Below are positions 55,301 to 62,518 of a stretch of 64,000 bases of DNA, one piece after another. Location of the stretch: assembly GCF_042649825.1 (NCBI RefSeq), contig NZ_JBHSAB010000031.1, positions 1 through 64,000 on the forward strand, in the 5' to 3' direction. Position numbers and translations under genes: made by a program. This DNA comes from Legionella_C dresdenensis (lineage in GTDB: Bacteria; Pseudomonadota; Gammaproteobacteria; Legionellales; Legionellaceae). The first letter of the stretch is position 1; each line of letters begins with the position of its first letter. Under the pieces are notes generated by a model. It did no database searches. It worked only from the letters and a program-made list of their open reading frames with translations, and was not told where the DNA came from.

Positions 55301-57157
55301 CAGTAAGTATTCTGCCTGCTCTTGCCCAGGTTCAGCATGGCGTGCTTCGTAATAATCCGCAGCAACCAGGACAAGGTTTTGAAAAGCTCGATGACTGGAT
55401 TGGGTATCAAGCTTTTTATTTATCTGAAAAGCATAACGTAATAATTGCGCGATTGCACGGCCTGCCTGCACATTATTGGCTTCCGATAAATTAGTCAATA
55501 CCGTTTGGCATGCTATTCGCGCTTCATTCGTAGTAGTTTTTCTGCTGTGATCGTTACCCATTAAAGCATAAAAATGAGCTAATAATTCGTTTACTGCAGG
55601 CTCTGCTATCGCTATCTCTGGATTTCGCACACGCACTATCAACTCAGCTAATGGCGTTCTTTTATCGGTTAATACTGTTAAGTCAACCGAAACGTGTGGA
55701 TTTATACCAATCGGCAACGGAGTGGAGTTGGAATCCAGAGATGAAGCGATAAGGCCGGGCTGAATCCATTCATTTCGGTCAAGCACAATTTTTTCCAGTT
55801 TAGAGGCTAGTAAAAAACCATTTCGTTGACGGTCAAAATAAAGTGGGTTAGCTTCAGCGACAGTATCAAGCGCTTTAGAAAGCTCAGCGGTATTGCTTAT
55901 TTGTATTAAAGGAAGCCCTGCCCCATTAATTATTGCTGCCTCATGGGAAATATCTGCCAGTAATTGTTCAACTACCACTACTTTAACGCGATTATCTCTG
56001 GCCAGCTCGATACATTGTTTTAACGCATCATTATTCATTTTTTTTATAATGAAAACATCATCGGCTTTAGTGACTTCCCTGACATGTGCAAGCGGCAAGG
56101 CATTACCTGGCGGAACAATAGAATGTCCCGCCAGCCAGGCTTGTTTTTCCTTGCCCTGCTCTATCAAGTTCGGATGTAATGCAGAAGGTTGCGCCAGATT
56201 TGGCGCATTAACGATAGGCCTTGCCTGAACAATATAAATCGCATCATGCTCAGGAACATAGACAAATTCAATATCCATTGGCATGCCATAATGGCGGTTT
56301 ATCTTATCTGCACATTTTGCTAAACGCTCAACGACTGCAGGGGGTATACTTGGTGCTTTAGCAAGACTATGCGAATTAGGAATAGTCTTCAGCCCCGCAT
56401 TGCCATCCGTCTGTGGTACCATACGAACAGGTTTGTTAACAATATCAGCAATTACAACATGATTTTTGGTATACCAATAACTATCAACAGCTCCTTTACT
56501 ATTAACTATCAATTCGCCATGACCCGGCGCTATCTGAATAAAAGTGCCGCTATTATTAGAATACGCCACGCCTGATTTGACAATCTTGTCATCAGTAATA
56601 TCAGATTCTGAACCAATCATAGTCTGGATTAAAATGGGAATAAACGGTGGTGTACTAATATCATCATGAGCCAGTTGTCGCTGTAGTAGCGACTTTTCGC
56701 CAAGATAAGAACAAAGCACTTCAGCAATAGCATTAGAGACTGAATTGATATCTGGAACAACATTAGCAACACTTTCATTGCCGCCGGCATTAGCTATTTC
56801 TTTACTATCTTCTTTGCCTGTACTCCTAACCATTAAGCGTGCACCTTTTGGCAGAGCTAACTCTTGAATCGGATGCGTTGAAAGGCAAGCTCTAATATCG
56901 CTTGATAAGATTTTTAACAGTTCTTTTGTTTGATCATTCAGAACCTCTGGTTTTGACATGGCATCTGCAATTGCTTGCCAACGTACCTCAATATCAAGGC
57001 CAAATCTTTTCAGGTGCGAGCAGATGTCATCATGTGCCAAACCAATGAAATCAGGCACATATAATTTTTCTTCGCCTTTTAAAAGATCTTGTAAAATAGA
57101 AAGGTTTTTTGTTTTATTGCCGTGTTTACCAGATTCATAGATCGATGTATTACTCAT
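52373..57157 (-). CDS. PPDK-like ATP-grasp / phosphohistidine protein, candidate effector
   Basis: 1594 aa. Residues about 100-320 match the ATP-grasp domain of PEP synthase, PPDK and rifampin phosphotransferase: LMVRSTGKEDSKEIANAGG (Arg111; canonical VRSSxxxED...SFAG), then MPMDIEFVY (Glu297) and YIVQARPIV (Gln311-Arg313). Residues about 340-420 resemble the swivelling phosphohistidine domain, with DISHEAAI placing His405 where the catalytic His of TSHAAI lies. Usual PEP/pyruvate barrel motifs are not evident; about 1000 residues of unknown helical sequence follow. Residues about 1395-1455 are a Pro/Glu/Ala-rich linker with two or three 20-residue repeats (PKPEIPASAP). A conserved-looking C-terminal helical domain ends it. 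The set suggests a dikinase-type phosphotransferase acting on a non-PEP acceptor, but this is inference. Confidence 0.82.
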   Translation of the reverse strand: MSNTSIYESGKHGNKTKNLSILQDLLKGEEKLYVPDFIGLAHDDICSHLKRFGLDIEVRWQAIADAMSKPEVLNDQTKELLKILSSDIRACLSTHPIQELALPKGARLMVRSTGKEDSKEIANAGGNESVANVVPDINSVSNAIAEVLCSYLGEKSLLQRQLAHDDISTPPFIPILIQTMIGSESDITDDKIVKSGVAYSNNSGTFIQIAPGHGELIVNSKGAVDSYWYTKNHVVIADIVNKPVRMVPQTDGNAGLKTIPNSHSLAKAPSIPPAVVERLAKCADKINRHYGMPMDIEFVYVPEHDAIYIVQARPIVNAPNLAQPSALHPNLIEQGKEKQAWLAGHSIVPPGNALPLAHVREVTKADDVFIIKKMNNDALKQCIELARDNRVKVVVVEQLLADISHEAAIINGAGLPLIQISNTAELSKALDTVAEANPLYFDRQRNGFLLASKLEKIVLDRNEWIQPGLIASSLDSNSTPLPIGINPHVSVDLTVLTDKRTPLAELIVRVRNPEIAIAEPAVNELLAHFYALMGNDHSRKTTTNEARIACQTVLTNLSEANNVQAGRAIAQLLRYAFQINKKLDTQSSHRAFQNLVLVAADYYEARHAEPGQEQAEYLLDLAKKIEGLIFGKGRPEDFGYSLHALLEERKLQESIAKQCQRLFGQNYQQLTAAQKVMLVTLIPFNIYFLNANDKTAWSTFCFNIVKQGLTTADELLQFLLRLQEEKLLEAAACLIVLPAITADSPVDYNELINQLSSFVEFKSTQLATHYSAINDFENQISLWGEKGLSHDMFIQRLNELKQLGVSVLKLKKTGHEQYLISQLKFKYIELLDNSIKALKANSALPVSDKIDRFTEMLKIYKISMETLVRCDIDQATFQKLRNTDVILTDNEPKTPWERINAISLKFDTLLKQNNFGEDQLLSSGEFSVDAAIINTAGSFKRAFIDMRLTLEDFFTFFHQECLACIETETNPYLIKTERLPEHIQQVVNSLDNMYWLNREGKTSKATLLQSEFNFPDLTYSYNMPLRNHAAKFDIKIDVVTGVVTIGLVLIGVELNSRMEQIPGLIRLDCMASGNELLDLTKKHAGANIVISKTIRTSLDKLAARLHENPQYLTEYFIKYFDVTAIGTDEKYKTPYPSIIWTIENHRYNFDIFIDKLLTSLEKDDWALWMWNDGLFRLQWRSALGVKATNFPNTAVFYSLLADKIKHKITNNPSHAEVYECLFDVINPKRLGGNWFEIDSLKTNSSFINKFLRALPQQKFNEILQVIDEQNTLLFDEIAGKHGLMDLISAIVKENLWAVGSEKIDETLKNLQINDEQVKNAIKTDLLGVFDINKVLMFARLVQKPVTDNTESSIQPADIKYLLNKVREYNNRMLIAQQLKEIVFAINQEVEKEVMTKPAGSAQPKAEPKPEIPASAPVAESAQPRAEPKPEIPASAPVVESAPPKTEPEPVENALPQQPSVTPSKASYAEEAEIKAKKDIINLLEQYTDRRKSVTNSKNQTKEYYFGSFLGIFQKSFTQKQQAIITLKSALDNEQVDLLAHLSTFRNGDLGKQLREFIKAGKADILVNNKQVRTVSDFIRELHILCNKAQENLSL
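52805..52975 (-). repeat. In-gene Pro-rich tandem repeats
   Basis: Imperfect 60-bp units encode E-S-A-Q-P-[KR]-A-E-P-K-P-E-I-P-A-S-A-P-V. Two near-identical copies and one diverged copy form the linker before the C-terminal domain of the 1594-aa protein. Confidence 0.7.
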
Positions 57158-57492
57158 TATTTATTGCCTGCCAGATTAAACAAATAAACACCTAATGATT
57201 AATATTATACCATATAGCAACATATACATACATATTGCTTTATGTAGAAATTCAGCAAGCTCTTTGCAGGTTGCATGGCTAACCCAATACAGAGTGATAA
57301 CATTGATTCGGATTACCTTGTTCACACAATACAGGGCCGGCATGAACCCCTTGTTGAAGAATAAGACTTCTGTCGGCAGTTAATATCAGGATCCCTTTCG
57401 AAGATTACCTAAGTCACATCATAAAAGCCATTTGCCGCAAGAAAGTAGCATATACTTATAATTGTACTTTATTTGAAAATCGTGGAATTGCA
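57158..57492. promoter_or_regulatory. Divergent promoter region
   Basis: The gap holds promoters for the minus-strand 1594-aa gene and the plus-strand 521-aa gene. A TATAAT -10-like element lies at about 57456-57463, roughly 30 bp before the ATG at 57493. Half of a PmrA-like site (TTAATATT) occurs near 57200 but lacks a second half. No repeats were found. Confidence 0.4.
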
Positions 57493-59058
57493 ATGACAAA
57501 ATTTAAAAACCTGTCTGGCCAGAATCTGCAAAAAAGGATCCAGAGCGACAATATTGACTGCAATCCAATCTCAGGCGGTATGTTTTACAAAATAATTCCT
57601 GTTAAAGATAAAAAAATGACTTTAAAAAGCCATTATAAAAATCAAACAAGTGATTTGTTTTTAGATGGTGTTAATAAGCTAAAAAATCAACATGGGAATC
57701 AAGTAGTTAATGCTCTAAATAAATTAAAAACAAACGCCATAATAGGGCGCGCGCCAGAGTCGTCTGCAGGTGCTGCATTAAAATTTCATGTTAACATTAA
57801 TAGTATTGCTAATCTGGACGAAAAAGTATTATGGGGTTTAGTAGAGCTATTAAATAAGAAAGCTAAAGCCGATAATAATATGAATTTTGACTATAAAATT
57901 ATTAATCCGGCAGAGCATGGCAATGAGCGTTTTAAAGACACTGATCAGCTGACTATTTATTTTGATGCCTATTCATCGGTCTCTGATATGCTTGCATTAT
58001 CAGAAGATATCAACAACTATTTACAGGCTAATTTATCTGAAAATAAAAACCCTTTAGGGCCCAAAGATAGCTTTGGCTTTAATTCGTTTGTTTCAGTGCG
58101 GTTTGATACCAGCAGAGCTACAACCAGTTACGCAGTTTTTCCGTTTTTTGATAAAGAGCTAGCTAAATTTTTTGAAAAATATCAAACTGAACCGCAGGTT
58201 TTAAGTGATTTACCGGCATGTGCTTTTGAAGCGGTATTTAATAACGTCATTTTTTCTAAACAAATTACTGATTTAAATTATCAAAACGGTGAGACATTAA
58301 GTCCTGAAGACAGTGCTATAGTACAAAATGAATTCGTTAAAATGCTGAAAAATCCTTATGATTACATTGCAAACTCATACAATGTTTGTCAGAAAGCCGA
58401 TAATTTATTCAATTCAATACAAGACTTTAGTTATGATTTTAGTCGGCTCACTAATACTCTGGCAGTTGAACAGCATTTGGAAAAAGAATTACAACGCCTG
58501 AATTCTTTAAATTTACCAAAGGAAGCTGTTGAAGCAAAGAAAGATGAAATGAAGCTGGCTGCGGAAGCACGTTGTAATACAATAAACGTAAATGCAGGTA
58601 AGTCTCTGGATAGCCAAGTAAAATTTGAGCAGTTATTGCAGGAAATTGCAATGAGCGCAAAAACTTTAGAAAAATCAGATCATAAGGCCGCAAAAGATGC
58701 TGGTAATTTTTACAAATCGGTTGTTATTAAGTACCAGGAGTATAAAAAAACAGGCGATTTAACAGAGTTTAAAAATTTTTGCCAACAACGTATTATGTAT
58801 TATGATAATTCTGCAAATTCTAATTTAGCAGAAAAGTCCTCCTGGAAAGAGTTTTTGTTAAAATTCCTCCCTTTCTTAAATCGTCTTAGTCACTTTTCAC
58901 CTAAAGAACACAAACAATCCGCCACGGCCGAAAATAAATCAGCACCCATTGCAGCCATAAATAAATTTAAACAAGCGCTTTCAGAGTTAAAAGAAGAAAG
59001 TTGTCCATCTGCAGATATAAAAGAATCAGTTGAGGCTTCCACTGTGCTTAAACGGTAA
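57493..59058 (+). CDS. HopA1/phospholyase-like protein, candidate effector
   Basis: 521 aa; GTGGA lies 6-10 bases before ATG. Residues about 90-240 have a pattern reminiscent of the HopA1 effector family and, in key-residue spacing, of the phosphothreonine lyases OspF/SpvC. The matching marks are ALKFHVNIN (Lys97, His99), DYKIINP (Lys135), ERFKDTDQLTIYF (Arg146 six residues before Thr154-Ile-Tyr) and SFGFNSFVSVRFDTSR (Arg203, Arg208). SpvC uses K104-F-H106, K136 and R148 in similar order. Such enzymes remove phosphate from host kinases by beta-elimination. Similarity is weak and motif-based; HopA1-like without lyase activity is an equal possibility. The C-terminal 250 residues are coiled-coil-like, with LKFLPFLNRLSHFSPKEH as a short hydrophobic patch. 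Confidence 0.78.
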   Translation: MTKFKNLSGQNLQKRIQSDNIDCNPISGGMFYKIIPVKDKKMTLKSHYKNQTSDLFLDGVNKLKNQHGNQVVNALNKLKTNAIIGRAPESSAGAALKFHVNINSIANLDEKVLWGLVELLNKKAKADNNMNFDYKIINPAEHGNERFKDTDQLTIYFDAYSSVSDMLALSEDINNYLQANLSENKNPLGPKDSFGFNSFVSVRFDTSRATTSYAVFPFFDKELAKFFEKYQTEPQVLSDLPACAFEAVFNNVIFSKQITDLNYQNGETLSPEDSAIVQNEFVKMLKNPYDYIANSYNVCQKADNLFNSIQDFSYDFSRLTNTLAVEQHLEKELQRLNSLNLPKEAVEAKKDEMKLAAEARCNTINVNAGKSLDSQVKFEQLLQEIAMSAKTLEKSDHKAAKDAGNFYKSVVIKYQEYKKTGDLTEFKNFCQQRIMYYDNSANSNLAEKSSWKEFLLKFLPFLNRLSHFSPKEHKQSATAENKSAPIAAINKFKQALSELKEESCPSADIKESVEASTVLKR

Positions 59059-59086
59059 GTAAAGCATCCTTCGCTCATCTTATTGG

Positions 59087-59269
59087 TTGGCCAATTTTTA
59101 TCTGCTAGCGGCAGCAGCTGCGGGGAATCAGGATTTCACCAGATCTCGTTATTTGCATCCTGTTCTTCAGACAATAAAAGAAGCCATTTCAATAAATATT
59201 GAGTCAATTAACGGATATGAACCGGATTCGTTATGGGAAGCAGCTAGCAGCAAATGTTCAATTTTATAA
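59087..59269 (+). pseudogene. Short frame ending in a CaaX-like KCSIL
   Basis: A 60-codon frame that starts only at TTG without a ribosome site. It contains NFYLLAAAAAGNQDFTRSRY, then ISINIESINGYEPDSLWEAA, and ends SSKCSIL. The last four residues form a C-a-a-L prenylation box of the type eukaryotic geranylgeranyl transferase recognises. The lack of a proper start suggests the C-terminal remnant of a longer gene; it is out of frame with the 521-aa gene just upstream. Confidence 0.35.
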
Positions 59270-59403
59270 ATTGAGATATAATCAGGCAACGCTCCTGAAG
59301 TTTTTTAAATGATTTTTCCTTGTTTTATGGATAGCGTAATTGCCTATTAAAGTTTATTATTTAGCCATTAAAAAGCCAAATAAATCCAGTTGGAGATGTA
59401 TCA

Positions 59404-60849
59404 ATGGCTCTTTTTTATAACACCCCTGGCGGAACATATTCTTTTTATCCCGATAAGAAACCTAAAGCTTATACCTTTCCGACGGATGCATATATTGAAA
59501 TAAATAAGGTCAGAATAAGCTTAAGTGGTATTAAAGTTAATGTTCATGATATCGGGTATGATAGTGAAAGCATTAGTGCATTTAGCAAATCAGCTGCATT
59601 AGTGCATTCTCGTAATCCAGGCGTGATCAATACCCCGTTATACATTAATGATAGCAATATTAGTGATGGTGTTCCTTCACGCCAGGACTTGGCACGGTTT
59701 CATGTTCCTTTTATAAGCCCGGATGAGTTCGAAGTTCTAGTCAGGCGGCTGCATGGTCTTTCTTTTCATTCAACTAATCCTGATGCCAAGCGATTTTTTC
59801 AATTAAAAAGGGATTTTGCAGTCATTGAAAATGCTTATAAGAATCAGTATAAAGAGAAAATTAAGAAACAGTTAAGTCAATTATCTACGTATCCTAAACA
59901 CCTGTCTATCATCTATGATGACAGGCGGCTTCAGCATGCAACCCATATTATATTAACTTATCATTCTACCACAGAATGTAGCCTGCAAATTGACAGCACA
60001 ATCTCCTTTCTGTTTGTAATGTATGGACCTAATGTTTATAGGTTTTTGGCAGAAGGTCATTCTATTAATTATGATACGTGTATTGAAAAGATTAATCCGT
60101 TACACCCAAACGTAATTGATGTTTATTGCTCAAGTGCTGATACTAAACCCGCTATTTCATTTGAATTCTCAGCGCCAATCGATGAGATGATATTTAACTG
60201 CTGTTATGCAAGAATGGTCAAAGTGTTATGCTTACTCGACATTCCCTTAAAAAAAGTTGTGCTGCATCATACGCCGTATAATAATAAATTTACCTTGCAC
60301 TGCGTGCCTTTTGCTATACAGAATAAAATCGATTTTGTATTAGGTGAAAGCCATGCTATTGCAGAAAGCGTATTTGAGTCAGGGTTGCGTATTCGAGCGG
60401 AACAGGCGGTATTATCTTATTTAACAGGTGGTTTTGAGGCTATTCCTCATTATGATGCGGTCACAGCGGCAGATTTCAAAGTAACGTATTCGCCCGAGAA
60501 ATGGTATAGCAATTTTGATGAAGTATGTAGCGCACTTAGAAAAGCGATTGCTGAGCTCTCTTATCAAGAGTTAGAAAGCCTATACCTTTCAACAGAGGTT
60601 AATGATGCCTGTGAAATTGCAAACTCTATAAAAAAATATATAAAACAGGTATTACTTTCGAAGGCTGCCACAGATGAATCTTTTATCCCAATTCCCGTTA
60701 ACGAAAATAACAGGGAAGAAGCCGAGCGGCTTGATTTCATCCATGCTCCAGCTATTCTATACAGTCAATCAACAGCAACTTTATTTGCATCAAAAAAACT
60801 TGTGAAAGCAGAAGAACAAAGCAAACATCACACCAATATCCTTTGGTAA
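59404..60849 (+). CDS. Unknown protein
   Basis: 481 aa; GGAG lies 8-11 bases before ATG. No signal peptide or membrane segment. The N-terminal region is beta-rich (LFYNTPGGTYSFYPDKKPKA, IEINKVRISLSGIKVNVHDI). A central part contains TTECSLQIDSTISFLFVMYG and MVKVLCLLDIPLKKVVLHHT. The region LGESHAIAESVFESGLRIRA includes a glycine-Glu-Ser-His motif, but I see no assignable catalytic pattern. It is one of three same-strand unknown genes between 57493 and 61743. Confidence 0.75.
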   Translation: MALFYNTPGGTYSFYPDKKPKAYTFPTDAYIEINKVRISLSGIKVNVHDIGYDSESISAFSKSAALVHSRNPGVINTPLYINDSNISDGVPSRQDLARFHVPFISPDEFEVLVRRLHGLSFHSTNPDAKRFFQLKRDFAVIENAYKNQYKEKIKKQLSQLSTYPKHLSIIYDDRRLQHATHIILTYHSTTECSLQIDSTISFLFVMYGPNVYRFLAEGHSINYDTCIEKINPLHPNVIDVYCSSADTKPAISFEFSAPIDEMIFNCCYARMVKVLCLLDIPLKKVVLHHTPYNNKFTLHCVPFAIQNKIDFVLGESHAIAESVFESGLRIRAEQAVLSYLTGGFEAIPHYDAVTAADFKVTYSPEKWYSNFDEVCSALRKAIAELSYQELESLYLSTEVNDACEIANSIKKYIKQVLLSKAATDESFIPIPVNENNREEAERLDFIHAPAILYSQSTATLFASKKLVKAEEQSKHHTNILW

Positions 60850-60975
60850 TATCAAAAACACTGTGAGCAGTCTTAACTCAACCAAAGCGGAATTTTTGCT
60901 TTGTAAGTTTTAATATAGCCTTAATGAAATTGGTATAGAATATTTTACATGCGTTAATGATAATTGGAAATTATT

Positions 60976-61743
60976 ATGAAAAATGTTAATAAAACCAGGC
61001 GTATATTGCCTGCAAGCTTCTTTGCTACCCCTCATACCAAGGAAGTCAAGCCTAAATTAAAATTAAAAGGCAAGACTCTAAGAGAAATACATACTCATAT
61101 TATTAAAGAAAACTGTTATAGTTCTGCGGCTAAACGACTTGATGTTCATCATTCTGCATTTGCTCGTTTTCTAGCCAGTCTCCCTATCCCTGCTATCCCT
61201 GACGCAATACCGAAACTGACTGGAATATCCATCTTTAAATGGCTTAAATCATTAACAGTAGCTGAAGCGGAAGCAATATGGAAAGAGGCTTATGATAAAC
61301 CATTGACTCATGAACCGTTGGATCCGGAAAAAATAACGCCCGAAATGATTTATCTTGCCGTTCAAGAAACTAAAGGCATATCCACTGCAGCAGCAAACGC
61401 CGGGATAAGACTAAAGAACATAAGGAATATATGGTTTCAACTTTTTGATGAGGATAGCGAATTACGCACCTTTGAAGGCTGGAAACAATTGAGTCAAGAA
61501 GAAGTGTTGTTTATTTTTAATAAAAATTACACCGAACCTGTAACCAGCCTGGGTTATAAAAAAACAGGCGAGGAACAAAAGCGGGCACGCGAAGAGATTA
61601 AAAAAACAGATAGCGCTATTCGAAAAAGTACTGCCGCTCTGCCGTACCAGAACAGCATTTTTAATTTTGTTATTTCCAAGGATAAAGAAAAGCTCCCGAT
61701 TACACCTATAACCGATGCCCAGCAGAAAACACCAGCTTTATAG
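60976..61743 (+). CDS. Unknown protein with two HTH-like motifs
   Basis: 255 aa from ATG 60976 (GGAAA upstream); a TTG 12 bases earlier is less likely. A basic N-terminus (KNVNKTRR) and lysine-rich linker precede two segments that look like Fis-type helix-turn-helix units. One is TLREIHTHIIKENCYSSAAK followed by RLDVHHSAFARFLASL; the other is MIYLAVQETKGISTAAANAG followed by IRLKNIRNIW. Each has a small residue and hydrophobics at the expected turn. DNA binding in the bacterium or, as an effector, in a host nucleus are both possible. The tail is polar (KKTDSAIRKSTAALPYQ). Confidence 0.7.
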   Translation: MKNVNKTRRILPASFFATPHTKEVKPKLKLKGKTLREIHTHIIKENCYSSAAKRLDVHHSAFARFLASLPIPAIPDAIPKLTGISIFKWLKSLTVAEAEAIWKEAYDKPLTHEPLDPEKITPEMIYLAVQETKGISTAAANAGIRLKNIRNIWFQLFDEDSELRTFEGWKQLSQEEVLFIFNKNYTEPVTSLGYKKTGEEQKRAREEIKKTDSAIRKSTAALPYQNSIFNFVISKDKEKLPITPITDAQQKTPAL

Positions 61744-61757
61744 CGTAGCCTGGATAA

Positions 61758-61780
61758 CCTTGATGCTTGCAGCATCAAGG
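61758..61780. terminator. Hairpin after the HTH-like gene
   Basis: A perfect 10-bp stem CCTTGATGCT / AGCATCAAGG with loop TGC, 15 bp after the stop. No T-run follows. It may be shared with the hicB remnant that ends at 61852 from the other side. Confidence 0.45.
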
Positions 61781-61851
61781 ATGCTGGAGCCTGGTCAATA
61801 GTCATTGTATCAGCGTTTAGTTCTAAAATACCTTGTACTTTATCTTCAATA

Positions 61852-62258
61852 TTATCTATGACTTTCCATATAACTAAGTGCAGCATCAGCTAAAAAAGAA
61901 GAGCGATTTTTTATAGAATGATTTTTAGCATACAGATCAATAAGAGTTAAAACACGTTCTGGCATAGTGATATTTACACGTTTTGCTTTTCCTGATATTC
62001 GACTTAAGTCAATGTCAACAAATGCCCAGACACCACCTCGAAAATCATCATTATTTATCCAGTGATCGATTGCAGTTCCTACAGGAATTGATTCATTATC
62101 CATTAAAAAACCTTCCAAATGGCATTCAATAGCTTCAATAATGTTTGTCAATGCCTCATCATAAGTACTACCAGCAGAATAGCATCCAGGAATATCAGGG
62201 ACACTTACTCCGAAATCACTATGCTTGTCTTTATGTATTACTACAGGATATCTCTCTG
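61852..62258 (-). pseudogene. HicB-like antitoxin with its start cut off by a MITE
   Basis: The frame reads YPVVIHKDKHSDFGVSVPDI, PGCYSAGSTYDEALTNIIEA, then a C-terminal ribbon-helix-helix (RVNITMPERVLTLIDLYAKN). This is the usual HicB antitoxin: a partial RNase H-like domain plus a DNA-binding tail, about 135 residues. An ATG occurs only at codon 34 or so (62151). At the expected N-terminus the frame runs straight into the 114-bp MITE (62259-62372) and meets a stop within it without any ATG. No hicA toxin gene is found on the far side. The gene therefore seems decapitated. Confidence 0.75.
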
Positions 62259-62372
62259 GTAAGCCCTTTCTTAAAGGCTTTTTGCAAACCCTCAGATGCC
62301 AGGGATGGCATCTGGGAGCGTCAGGATGACTTCATGCGTGTTTGCAAAAAGCCTTTAAAAGAAAGGGCTTAC
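62259..62372. mobile_element. 114-bp MITE inside hicB
   Basis: Ends GTAAGCCCTTTCTTAAAGGC and its mirror ending AGAAAGGGCTTAC pair over about 31 bp with a two-base slip, continuing through TTTTTGCAAAC. The core contains a second hairpin CAGATGCCA / TGGCATCTG. No gene is inside. Insertion lies exactly at the N-terminal codons of hicB. Confidence 0.8.
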
Positions 62373-62418
62373 CCGCACTGAACTTGCAAGGCATAAGTGT
62401 CTGAACGCGCGATAGATA

Positions 62419-62445
62419 CCTTGATTACGCTCCGCTACATCAAGG
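62419..62445. repeat. CCTTGAT / ATCAAGG hairpin
   Basis: CCTTGAT and ATCAAGG flank TACGCTCCGCTAC. It lies between the MITE and the stop of the next minus-strand gene and may serve as its terminator. Confidence 0.4.
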
Positions 62446-62518
62446 CTACTCTCTATTTATGCAACAAAGCCTTGTGTGCGGGGGAGAGGAAACACTATAG
62501 GGAAATCAGCTATCTGGG

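Noticed and set aside
57180..57215. PmrA box in the divergent region
   Set aside because: Only one half-site TTAATATT is present; the partner half is missing on both strands.
61554..61886. 110-codon minus-strand frame
   Set aside because: It overlaps the tail of the plus-strand HTH-like gene and the hicB remnant in another frame and matches nothing.
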